Assembly: GCA_945957365.1 (NCBI GenBank)
Contig: CAMFKI010000027.1
Location: 1-46,057 of the forward strand
Source: an uncultured Alphaproteobacteria bacterium
GTDB lineage: Bacteria > Pseudomonadota > Alphaproteobacteria > Rhizobiales > Aestuariivirgaceae
Direction of reading: 5' to 3'
Length of the DNA stretch: 46,057 nt
Below the pieces are notes generated by a model. It worked only from the letters and a program-made list of their open reading frames with translations. It was not told the DNA's origin and searched no databases. The translations under genes and the position numbers were made by a program. Positions 16,226 to 23,640 of this stretch are shown here, one piece after another (within the stretch, counting starts at the first letter, position 1; each line of letters opens with the position of its first letter).

Positions 16226-17215
16226 CTAACTCACTTTCACGGGCGTTCCGGTCTGCCACGACCGGGTTGCGGCATCGGCCAGCTTCTGGGCCTGGAGCCC
16301 GTCATGGCCGGACGGCGCCACCGGCTTGCCGCCGGTGACGGCGTCGATGAAGGTCAGCACTTCGTTGGCATAGGCCTGGCCATAGCGCTCGGTGAAGAAA
16401 TGCAGGATCGGGTCTTCGTGGAAGCCTTCGGCGGTGGCGACTTCAACGGTCGTGTTGTGGATGTTGCCGGCGCGCAGCATGCCCTTCGATCCGTGCACCT
16501 CGATCCGCTGGTCATAACCGTATGAGGCGCGGCGCGAATTGGTGATGACGGCGATCTTGCCGGACGCCGTCTGCATCTGCACGGCGGCGGTGTCGCAGTC
16601 GCCTTCCTCGCCGATGGCCTTGTCGACCAGTGCGGCGCCGAGTGCCTGCACCGTGACGAACTCCTCGCCGACGAGGAAGCGCGCGAGGTCGAGGTCATGG
16701 ATCATCATGTCGCGGAAGATGCCGCCGGAGCTCTTCACGTAGGAGGCGGGCGGCGGGGCCGGATCGCGGCTGATGATGGTGGCCATCTCGATATTGCCGA
16801 TGGCGCCCTGGCGCAGGCGCTTTTCGAGCGAGGCGAAATTGGGGTCGAAGCGGCGGTTGAAGCCGATCATCAGGGTGGTCCTGTTCTTCGCCACCGTCTT
16901 CAGGCAGTCCTCGATGCGCTCGACCGAGAGGCTCACCGGCTTCTCGCACAGGATGGCCTTGCCGGCGTTCGAGGCGGCCTCGATCTGCTCGGCATGGAAC
17001 GGGGTGGGCGTGGCGATCAGGATCGCGTCGACGTCCTTGGCCTTGATGATGTCCTCGACCGGGGCGACCCTGGCACCGACCTCGGCGGCCAGCTCCTCGG
17101 CGGCCTTGGGCAGGGCATCGGCGAGATAGGCGACCTTGGCCTTGCCGGATGCCGCAATCGTTCGCGCGTGCACCTTGCCGATGCGCCCTGCGCCCAGAAT
17201 TCCAAAGCGTAACAT
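16226..17215 (-). CDS. iolG: Inositol 2-dehydrogenase (Gfo/Idh/MocA family)
   Basis: 329 aa. NAD-binding GILGAGRIGKVHART is at the N-terminus, the catalytic lysine lies in LCEKPVSLS (about 95-103), GFNRRFDPNF follows, and MMIHDLDLARFL carries the His-Asp pair of inositol dehydrogenases. It oxidises myo-inositol to 2-keto-myo-inositol (scyllo-inosose), the first step of the pathway whose later steps are encoded divergently by iolC, iolD and iolB. The 525-bp region upstream contains the IolR-type boxes, although these lie closer to iolC. The start ATG follows GGAGG. Confidence 0.92.
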   Translation of the reverse strand: MLRFGILGAGRIGKVHARTIAASGKAKVAYLADALPKAAEELAAEVGARVAPVEDIIKAKDVDAILIATPTPFHAEQIEAASNAGKAILCEKPVSLSVERIEDCLKTVAKNRTTLMIGFNRRFDPNFASLEKRLRQGAIGNIEMATIISRDPAPPPASYVKSSGGIFRDMMIHDLDLARFLVGEEFVTVQALGAALVDKAIGEEGDCDTAAVQMQTASGKIAVITNSRRASYGYDQRIEVHGSKGMLRAGNIHNTTVEVATAEGFHEDPILHFFTERYGQAYANEVLTFIDAVTGGKPVAPSGHDGLQAQKLADAATRSWQTGTPVKVS

Positions 17216-17350
17216 TCAAGTCCTCCGTGAGATGCCGATGAATTGCTGTTGCCGACCGGTGCAAAAGCGATGCGTTTCGCGATGCTGTTGTTGCATTTCG
17301 GTTGTCGTTCGGTTGCTGCTCATGTGCAACCGTTCTGTGATGCGCAAGAT

Positions 17351-17362
17351 TGTTGCGCAACA
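17351..17362. promoter_or_regulatory. TTGC/GCAA palindrome in duplication unit 1
   Basis: TGTTGCGCAACA is a perfect 12-bp palindrome, related to the TTGCAGCGCAA sites at 2732 and 35405. Confidence 0.4.
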
Positions 17363-17455
17363 GGAATATGTTCGACCTGCGGCAGAGGCTGAGAAAGCGG
17401 GCTCCCGGCCTTCGTCGGAGTGATGGCGGCGGGGCCTGAAAGGCGACGCGCAGGA

Positions 17456-17466
17456 TTGCTGCGCAA
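17456..17466. promoter_or_regulatory. TTGC/GCAA palindrome in duplication unit 2
   Basis: TTGCTGCGCAA, the equivalent position in the second copy, with a 3-bp centre like the sites at 2732 and 35405. Confidence 0.4.
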
Positions 17467-17659
17467 CGGGAATTTGTTCGACCTGTGGCAACGGCCAGGT
17501 AGCGGGGTCCCGGCTTTCGCCGGGATGACGGCCGGAAGGGAGTCGCAACGGTGTTTTGCGATACCGCAGTTGCGCTCTTGCATTGCTTTTCGACGCATTT
17601 TCGTTGCCGCCGGGTTGCGCACGCGAAGGGTGCAAACCAAAGCCATTGACTTGTCATTT

Positions 17660-17673
17660 GGAACAAACATTCC
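17660..17673. promoter_or_regulatory. IolR-type operator, perfect GGAA-N6-TTCC
   Basis: GGAACAAACATTCC, extended by TT on the left and GAA on the right. It matches the palindrome reported for the inositol regulator IolR of Sinorhizobium meliloti and lies 68 bp before the iolC start. Confidence 0.6.
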
Positions 17674-17689
17674 GAATTGACTTCATTTT

Positions 17690-17703
17690 GGAATTGTTGT
17701 TTC
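17690..17703. promoter_or_regulatory. Second IolR-type half-conserved operator
   Basis: GGAATTGTTGTTTC is GGAA-N6-TTTC, one mismatch from the box at 17660 and exactly 30 bp from it, so both sites face the same side of the helix. The rpiR box read on the minus strand is also GGAA-N6-TTTC. Confidence 0.45.
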
Positions 17704-17740
17704 GTATTGTCAAGTGAGCAGTCAGAATTTGGAGTGCGAC

Positions 17741-19660
17741 ATGTCAGCGGGTTCGGCCTCGGACAAGCGGTTGGACGTCATCACCATCGGGCGGTGCTCG
17801 GTGGACCTCTATGGCCAGCAGATCGGCTCCCGGCTGGAGGACATCGCCTCCTTCGCCAAGTCGGTGGGGGGGTGCCCGTCCAACATCGCCATCGGCACGG
17901 CGCGGCTGGGTCTCAGGTCCGGCCTCATCACGAGGGTGGGCGACGAGCAGATGGGCCGCTACGTGAAGGAGCAGATGGCGCGCGAGGGCGTGGCGCTGGA
18001 CGGGATCGTGACCGACCCTGCCCGGCTGACCTCGCTGGTGCTGCTGTCGGTCGAGAGCGACAAGACCTTCCCGCTGATCTTCTACCGCGACAACTGCGCG
18101 GACTCGGCGCTGTGCGATGCCGATATCGACGAAGACTTCGTGAAGTCCTCCGCCTCGGTTCTCGTCACCGGCACGCATTTCGCCAAGCCGCACACCGATG
18201 CGGCGCAAAGGAAGGCGATGCGGATTGCCAGGGCACATGGCGCCAGGGTGATCCTCGACATCGACTACCGGCCGAACCTGTGGGGCCTCGCCGGCCTGGG
18301 AGCGGGCGAGGAACGCTACATCAAGTCGGACATGGTGTCCGAGCACATGAAGTCGATCCTGCCGGACTGCGACCTGATCGTGGGCACGGAAGAGGAGGTG
18401 CACATCGCTGCGGGCACCGAGGATACGCTCGAGGCGCTCCGCATCATCCGCAAGCTGTCCAGGGCGGTGATCGTGCTGAAGCGCGGGCCGATGGGCTGCG
18501 TGGTCTATCCCGATCAGATTCCGGATGCGCTGGACAAGGGCATCGTCGGCAAGGGCTTCCCCATCGAGGTCTACAACGTGCTGGGGGCGGGCGACAGCTT
18601 CATGTCGGGCTTCCTGCGCGGCTGGCTGCGCGGAGAGGATTATGCGACGAGCGCCACCTGGGCCAATGCCTGCGGTGCCTTCGCGGTGTCGCGCCTGCTG
18701 TGCTCGCCGGAGATTCCGACCTGGCAGGAGCTGCAGTTTTTCCTCAAGCATGGCAGCGAGCACCGGGCACTGCGCAAGGACGAGGCGATCAACCACGTGC
18801 ACTGGGCGACGACGCGCCGCCAGCAGCCCGAGCAGCTGCTCGCCTTCGCCATCGACCACCGCATCCAGCTGGAGAAGATGGCGGATGACGCCGGCGCACC
18901 GCGCGCCAAATTGAACGACTTCAAGCGGCTCGCCATGCAGGCCATCGGCCGGGTGTCCAAGGGCAAGCCGGGCTTCGGCACGCTGCTCGACGACGTCTAT
19001 GGCCGCGAAGCGATGTTCGATGCAGCGAAGCTCGGCCTGTGGGTGGGCCGGCCGCTGGAGCAGCCGGGCTCCCGGCCCCTGCGTTTCGAATTCACCCAGG
19101 ATGTGGGCGCGCGCCTGGTCGACTGGCCGGTGACGCATACCATCAAGTGCCTCGCCTTCTACCACCCGGATGATCCGCGGGAGATGAAGGACGAGCAGGC
19201 GCAGAAGCTGCGCACGCTTTATGAAGCGGCGCGCAAGGTGGGGCGCGAGCTGCTGGTCGAGATCATCGCAGGCAAGAATGGTGCGATGGACGACATGACC
19301 GTCGCGCGCGCCATGACCGAGCTCTATGCGCTGGGCATCAAGCCCGACTGGTGGAAGCTGGAGCCGCAGGCCTCGGCCAAGGCGTGGGAAAACATCGCCG
19401 ACGTCATCACGCAGAACGACCCGTGGTGCCGCGGCGTCGTGCTGCTGGGGCTCGATGCGCCGGAGGAGGACCTCGCCAAGGGCTTCGCCGCGGTGGCGGC
19501 GCAGCCGATCGTCAAGGGTTTCGCGGTGGGCCGCACGATCTTCAGCAATGCAGCGCAGAAGTGGCTGCGGGGCGAGATGACGGACGAGCAGGCGGTTGCC
19601 GACATGGCGCAGCGGTTTCAGGCGCTGGTGGATATTTGGGAGAAGGCGCGGGGGCGGTAG
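17741..19660 (+). CDS. iolC: IolC: 5-dehydro-2-deoxygluconokinase fused to a DUF2090 aldolase-like domain
   Basis: 639 aa. The N-terminal half (about 5-320) is a PfkB kinase, with GGCPSNIAIGTARLG near 42-56 and the ATP/active-site motif GAGDSFMSGFLRGW near 281. It phosphorylates 5-dehydro-2-deoxy-D-gluconate. The C-terminal half (about 330-635) is DUF2090, which is found fused to IolC in many proteobacteria and resembles class I-type aldolases. It is thought to act as IolJ, splitting the product to dihydroxyacetone phosphate and malonic semialdehyde. No separate iolJ is present, in keeping with that. Start: ATG 17741 with GGAG 6 bp upstream; an upstream codon at 17714 lacks a ribosome site. 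Confidence 0.93.
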   Translation: MSAGSASDKRLDVITIGRCSVDLYGQQIGSRLEDIASFAKSVGGCPSNIAIGTARLGLRSGLITRVGDEQMGRYVKEQMAREGVALDGIVTDPARLTSLVLLSVESDKTFPLIFYRDNCADSALCDADIDEDFVKSSASVLVTGTHFAKPHTDAAQRKAMRIARAHGARVILDIDYRPNLWGLAGLGAGEERYIKSDMVSEHMKSILPDCDLIVGTEEEVHIAAGTEDTLEALRIIRKLSRAVIVLKRGPMGCVVYPDQIPDALDKGIVGKGFPIEVYNVLGAGDSFMSGFLRGWLRGEDYATSATWANACGAFAVSRLLCSPEIPTWQELQFFLKHGSEHRALRKDEAINHVHWATTRRQQPEQLLAFAIDHRIQLEKMADDAGAPRAKLNDFKRLAMQAIGRVSKGKPGFGTLLDDVYGREAMFDAAKLGLWVGRPLEQPGSRPLRFEFTQDVGARLVDWPVTHTIKCLAFYHPDDPREMKDEQAQKLRTLYEAARKVGRELLVEIIAGKNGAMDDMTVARAMTELYALGIKPDWWKLEPQASAKAWENIADVITQNDPWCRGVVLLGLDAPEEDLAKGFAAVAAQPIVKGFAVGRTIFSNAAQKWLRGEMTDEQAVADMAQRFQALVDIWEKARGR

Positions 19661-19687
19661 GTGGCGTGAGACAAGGGGGGCAGCGCT

Positions 19688-19837
19688 TGCCGTGAGTCCC
19701 TTCTCCCGTTCGCGGGATGGGAGAAGGTGGCCGACAGGCCGGATGAGGGCCTTTCTCAACCGGCACGACTCGCGGAAAGAGGCCCTCATCCGCCCTTCGG
19801 GCACCTTCTCCCATTGGCTTCGCCAACGGGAGAAGGG
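19688..19837. repeat. Paired inverted family B repeats between iolC and iolD
   Basis: A forward copy (19697-19748, with GGGAGAAGGTGGCC) is followed by an inverted copy (about 19780-19837, with GGCACCTTCTCCC). The two can fold into one long stem. They fill most of the 207-bp iolC-iolD gap and could lower or protect the downstream message. Confidence 0.7.
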
Positions 19838-19867
19838 GATAATCGGACAGGTTTGAGGAGCCTTCAC

Positions 19868-21721
19868 ATGAGCAAGACGATCCGACTGACGGCGGCGCAG
19901 GCGCTGGTGAAATTCATGACGGCGCAGATGACGGTGATCGACGGCGAGAAACTGCCGATCTTCGCCGGCATGTGGGCGATCTTCGGCCATGGCAACGTCG
20001 CCGGCATGGGCGAGGCGCTGTGGCATGTGAGGGACGCGCTTCCCACCTATCGCGGCCAGAACGAGCAGTCGATGGCGCATGCCGCGGTCGCCTATGCCAA
20101 GGCGATGCGGCGCAGGCGCATGATGGCCTGCACGACGTCCATCGGACCCGGCGCCATCAACATGGTGACGGCCGCCGCGGTGGCCCATGTCGACCGCATT
20201 CCCCTGCTGCTGGTGCCGGGCGACATCTTCGCCAACAGGCGGCCGGACCCGGTTCTTCAGCAGGCGGAGGATTTCGGCGACGGCACGGTGTCGGTCAATG
20301 ACTGCTTCAAGCCGGTGTCGCGCTATTTCGACCGCATCATGCGGCCCGAGCAGCTGATCCCGGCGCTGAGCCGCGCCATGGTGGTGCTGACCGATCCCGC
20401 AGACTGCGGGCCGGTGACGATCTCCTTCTGCCAGGACGTGCAGGCCGAGGCATACGACTATCCGGAGAGCTTCTTCGCCGAGCGGGTGTGGATGCAGCGC
20501 CGGGTGCGGCCGGACGAGACCGAGCTGGCCCAGGCCGTGAAGGTGCTGCGCGACGCGAAGAAGCCCGTCATCATCGCGGGCGGCGGCGTGCTGTTCTCCG
20601 AGGCCTCCGCCACGCTGGCGGGTTTCGCCGCGAGGCACGGCATTCCGGTGATGGAGACGCAAGGTGGCAAGTCATCGCTGCCCTTCACCGATCCTCTCAA
20701 CATGGGTGCGGTCGGCGTGACCGGCACGGGCGCTGCGAACCGGCTGTGCGAGCAGGCGGACGTTGTGCTGGCTGTCGGCACGCGGTTGCAGGACTTCACC
20801 ACGGGATCCTGGGCGCTGTTCCAGAATCCGGGGAAGACCATCATCGGGCTCAACACGCAGGTGTTCGATGCCACCAAGCATCGCGCGCTGCCGCTGGTTG
20901 CCGATGCGCGGGTGGGGCTCGAGGAGCTCTCGGCCAATCTCGCCGGCTGGGCGGCGCCCAGGGGCTGGACCACCGATGCACAGACGGGCTTCGCGGCGTG
21001 GATGGCGACCGCCGACACCTATACCGCAGCCGGCAATGCCGAGCGGCCGTCGGATGCGCAGGTGATCGGCGCGGTCCAGCGCGCACTCGGCCGCGAGGTG
21101 TCGCTGATGGGGGCCTCCGGCGGGTTGCCGGGCGAGTTGCACAAGCTGTGGCAGGCGAGCTATCCCTCCTCCTACCACCTCGAATATGGCTTCTCCTGCA
21201 TGGGTTACGAGATCGCTGGCGGGATCGGCATGAAAATGGCGCAGCCGGAGCGCGAGGTCGTCGTCATGCTCGGCGATGGCAGCTACATGATGATGAATTC
21301 GGAACTGGCGACCAGCGTCATGATGGGTGTGAAGATCACCGTCGTGCTGCTCGACAACCGTGGCTTCGGCTGCATCAACCGGCTGCAGCATGCCTGCGGC
21401 GGGGAGCGCTTCAACAATCTCTATGACCACAACACCTTCCAGGCGGAGAGTCCGCAGATCGACTTCGTGATGCATGCGCGAAGCCAGGGGGCGATTGCGG
21501 TGAAGGCGGCCTCGCTCGCGGAACTCGAAGCGGCGCTGGTGGAGGCGAGATCGGCGCCGCGCACCAGCGTGATCGTCATCGACACCGATCCGATGATGTC
21601 GACCGATGCCGGTGGACATTGGTGGGAAGTGGCGGTACCGGAAGTCTCGGTGCGGCCTGACGTGAACGCGGCGCGCCGGAAATATGACGCCGCCCTTGCG
21701 AAGCAGCGCGTGGGCGACTGA
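19868..21721 (+). CDS. iolD: 3D-(3,5/4)-trihydroxycyclohexane-1,2-dione acylhydrolase
   Basis: 617 aa thiamine-diphosphate enzyme that opens the ring of the diketone formed by IolE to give 5-deoxy-glucuronate. The N-terminal ThDP domain has YRGQNEQSMAHAAVAYAKA, with the catalytic glutamate in NEQ. The central domain has the GTRLQDFTTGSW segment. The C-terminal ThDP-binding domain has LGDGSYMMMNSEL (about 467) and the LLDNRGFG loop. The ATG at 19868 is preceded by GAGGAG; longer in-frame extension upstream is made of repeat sequence. iolB follows 10 bp after its stop. Confidence 0.95.
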   Translation: MSKTIRLTAAQALVKFMTAQMTVIDGEKLPIFAGMWAIFGHGNVAGMGEALWHVRDALPTYRGQNEQSMAHAAVAYAKAMRRRRMMACTTSIGPGAINMVTAAAVAHVDRIPLLLVPGDIFANRRPDPVLQQAEDFGDGTVSVNDCFKPVSRYFDRIMRPEQLIPALSRAMVVLTDPADCGPVTISFCQDVQAEAYDYPESFFAERVWMQRRVRPDETELAQAVKVLRDAKKPVIIAGGGVLFSEASATLAGFAARHGIPVMETQGGKSSLPFTDPLNMGAVGVTGTGAANRLCEQADVVLAVGTRLQDFTTGSWALFQNPGKTIIGLNTQVFDATKHRALPLVADARVGLEELSANLAGWAAPRGWTTDAQTGFAAWMATADTYTAAGNAERPSDAQVIGAVQRALGREVSLMGASGGLPGELHKLWQASYPSSYHLEYGFSCMGYEIAGGIGMKMAQPEREVVVMLGDGSYMMMNSELATSVMMGVKITVVLLDNRGFGCINRLQHACGGERFNNLYDHNTFQAESPQIDFVMHARSQGAIAVKAASLAELEAALVEARSAPRTSVIVIDTDPMMSTDAGGHWWEVAVPEVSVRPDVNAARRKYDAALAKQRVGD

Positions 21722-21731
21722 GGAGGCAGAC

Positions 21732-22529
21732 ATGTCGAAGCTCAAGATCCACCCGACCCGCGGCGCCGGCCGCATCGTGAACGTGACGCCCGCGAGCGCG
21801 GGCTGGAAGCATGTGGGCTTCGATGTGTGGAAGCTGAAGCCGGGGGAGGTGGCCGACGGCGGCGAAGTGGGCCGGGAGGTGTGCCTCGTGTTCATCGGCG
21901 GCAAGGGGCATGTGTTCGTGGGCGCCAAGGATTATGGCGTGCTGGGCGAGCGCAACTCGCCCTTCGAGGGCAAGCCATGGTCGGTCTATGTCCCCGCCGG
22001 CGAGCGCTGGAAGGTGACGGCGGAGAACGACGTGACGCTGGCCGTCTGCACCGCGCCGGGCGAGGGCGGCAAATATCCCGCCCGCGTCATCCCGCCCGAG
22101 GGCCTGCACCAGGAGACGCGCGGCAAGGGCTCGAACACCCGCCACGTCACCAACATCATTCCCGAATGGGACCCGGCGGAGGGCCTGCTGGTCGTCGAGG
22201 TGATCACGCCCGGCGGCTGCACGTCGAGCTATCCGCCGCACAAGCATGACGAGGACAATCTCCCGCACGAGTCGGCGCTTGAGGAAATCTACTATCACCG
22301 CATCAACCCGCCGCAGGGCTTCGCCTTCCAGCGCGTCTACACCGATGACCGGTCACTGGACGAGGCGATGGCGGTGGAGGACGGCGACGTGACACTGGTG
22401 CCCAAGGGCTATCACCCCTGCGCCACAACGCATGGCTATGACCTGTATTATCTGAACGTCATGGCGGGTCCGAAGCGGACATGGAAGTTCCACAATGCGC
22501 CGGAGCACGAGTGGCTGTTGAAGGCGTAG
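21732..22529 (+). CDS. iolB: 5-deoxy-glucuronate isomerase
   Basis: 265 aa cupin-fold enzyme converting 5-deoxy-D-glucuronate to 5-dehydro-2-deoxy-D-gluconate, the substrate of IolC. Metal-binding residues lie in YPPHKHDED (about 165-173) and in the ESALEEIYYHRI segment; the late HGYDLYYLNVMAGP motif is typical of IolB. The ATG at 21732 has GGAGG just before it. It closes the rightward iolCDB unit. iolE would be expected beside it but is absent; the next gene is on the other strand, beyond a long inverted repeat that probably ends both transcripts. Confidence 0.95.
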   Translation: MSKLKIHPTRGAGRIVNVTPASAGWKHVGFDVWKLKPGEVADGGEVGREVCLVFIGGKGHVFVGAKDYGVLGERNSPFEGKPWSVYVPAGERWKVTAENDVTLAVCTAPGEGGKYPARVIPPEGLHQETRGKGSNTRHVTNIIPEWDPAEGLLVVEVITPGGCTSSYPPHKHDEDNLPHESALEEIYYHRINPPQGFAFQRVYTDDRSLDEAMAVEDGDVTLVPKGYHPCATTHGYDLYYLNVMAGPKRTWKFHNAPEHEWLLKA

Positions 22530-22550
22530 GATTATGTCCGATTGAATTCC

Positions 22551-22629
22551 GTCATCCCGGCGAAAGCCGGGACCCCGCTTTCCTCGCGTTCGATGCCGGA
22601 AGCGGGGTCCCGGCTTTCGCCGGGATGAC
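22551..22629. repeat. Family A inverted repeat, perfect 30-bp arms
   Basis: The arms 22551-22580 and 22600-22629 are perfect reverse complements around a 19-nt loop. Each arm also holds its own small hairpin, CCCGGCGAAAGCCGGG, with a GAAA tetraloop. It sits between the convergent iolB and aldolase genes and probably acts as a bidirectional terminator. Confidence 0.85.
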
Positions 22630-22659
22630 GGTCTTTGAGGGGGGTGTCGCAGGTGAAGG

Positions 22660-23640
22660 CTACACCTCCAAGCTCTGGCGATATTTCTCGGCGTCCCAGT
22701 TCACAAGCCGGTCGACATCCGCATCCGTCAAGGCCACCAGCGGGTCGCTCTCCTCGATGCGGCGCATCACGTCGGCGAGACAGCGGCCCATGGGTTCGAT
22801 GGCCGGCTTCGCATCCTCGCGGATGAGCACGCCGACGCCGGGAACGGCGACGAGCGGCGGGTTGCCGTCGGAGGAGGTGGCGACTCCGACACCGAGGAAG
22901 ACCACGTGGTCGGGATAGAAGACGGCATGCTCGCCGCGCTTCAACGCGAGGGGGTCGGTTGCGAGCGCGTGGGTCTCGTCCATCGCGGCGGGCTTGTAAG
23001 CCGTACCGGCGCTGAGCTTGTCCAGCGCGGCGCGGTCGATCCGCGAAGCTGTACGCACCGGGCGCGTGACGGCGGCGACGACCTTGCCGAGGAGGGCTTC
23101 GGCGTCTTCCACCGTGTCGGCCGCAACGGCGAGGCCATGATTGCCGAGGACCAGCACGTTCACGCCTCGCCGCATGCGAGACTGGATGGCGGCGGCGAGC
23201 GGCAAGCCGGGGCGGGCATAGGGGATGAAAGCCCAGTCGAAGCCTCCAAGCCTTTCGGCGAGGCGCTGTTCGCCATCGGCGCGGATGGCCCAGGCAATGG
23301 TGTTGACGCAATGGACGTGAACCACCACGCGCTGCGGCATCAAGGCATGCACCGTGGTCTCGATCGAGGGACGCAGGCCCGTGCCGTTCAGATCGGTGCG
23401 CACGAAGGCGGTGCAGGATTCGCAGGCCGGATCGCCGCGCTCGAGGGCTGCGAGAATGGCGGCGTGGTCGAGCGGCACGAAGATGTCGCGCGAGGCCGCA
23501 TCCTTCAGCCAGGTGCCGGAGGCCTTGATCCACATGACGCCCGCGTCCTTCAGCGACGTATTGCCGCCGGCAGCCTGCACGAGCAGCGGGTCGCTGCCGA
23601 CCCTGGCGGAGAGTGTGCGCAGGCGGTCGCGTTCTACCAT
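22660..23640 (-). CDS. Class II aldolase/adducin-family protein (last gene of polyol operon)
   Basis: 326 aa. The aldolase domain fills residues 1 to about 190. GGNTSLKD (25-32) forms the phosphate loop, Glu94 in PSIETTVHA is the likely catalytic acid, HVH (108-110) and His168 in LGNHGLAV bind the metal. It resembles the aldolase half of RhaD-like bifunctional enzymes more than the short fuculose-type enzyme at 36843. The expected reaction is cleavage of a ketose-1-phosphate to dihydroxyacetone phosphate and an aldehyde. The remaining 130 residues are not a dehydrogenase domain. It overlaps the phosphatase gene by 7 bp and is the distal gene of the leftward operon. Confidence 0.85.
   Translation of the reverse strand: MVERDRLRTLSARVGSDPLLVQAAGGNTSLKDAGVMWIKASGTWLKDAASRDIFVPLDHAAILAALERGDPACESCTAFVRTDLNGTGLRPSIETTVHALMPQRVVVHVHCVNTIAWAIRADGEQRLAERLGGFDWAFIPYARPGLPLAAAIQSRMRRGVNVLVLGNHGLAVAADTVEDAEALLGKVVAAVTRPVRTASRIDRAALDKLSAGTAYKPAAMDETHALATDPLALKRGEHAVFYPDHVVFLGVGVATSSDGNPPLVAVPGVGVLIREDAKPAIEPMGRCLADVMRRIEESDPLVALTDADVDRLVNWDAEKYRQSLEV

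Larger units (their letters stand above)
17342..17541. repeat. Imperfect tandem duplication (about 100 bp units)
   Basis: Unit 1 starts at 17342 and unit 2 at 17448 (offset 106 bp). Both read GCGCARGATTGYTGCGCAAC, then GGAATWTGTTCGACCTG, then a family A half-repeat. The half-repeat is well preserved in unit 2 (17501-17529) and decayed in unit 1 (17395-17424). Confidence 0.7.
17216..17740. other. 525-bp divergent regulatory region of the inositol genes
   Basis: Gene-free. From iolG towards iolC it holds a GCAAC/GTTGC-rich stretch (17240-17340), a tandem imperfect duplication (17342-17541) in which each copy carries a TTGC/GCAA palindrome, a further TTGC-rich stretch to 17640, then an AT-richer promoter segment with two IolR-type boxes (17660 and 17690). 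The drop in GC near 17640-17710 marks the likely iolC promoter, though no convincing -35/-10 pair stands out. Confidence 0.6.

Noticed and set aside
17744..20662. Very long open frame on the minus strand, antisense to iolC and iolD (about 970 codons)
   Set aside because: It is an antisense shadow created by high GC and codon bias. The translation is Arg/His/Gly-rich without any domain, and the plus-strand genes are unmistakable.
22660..23640. Bifunctional rhamnulose-phosphate aldolase/lactaldehyde dehydrogenase
   Set aside because: The aldolase domain is present but the protein ends at 326 aa, with no Rossmann dehydrogenase half.
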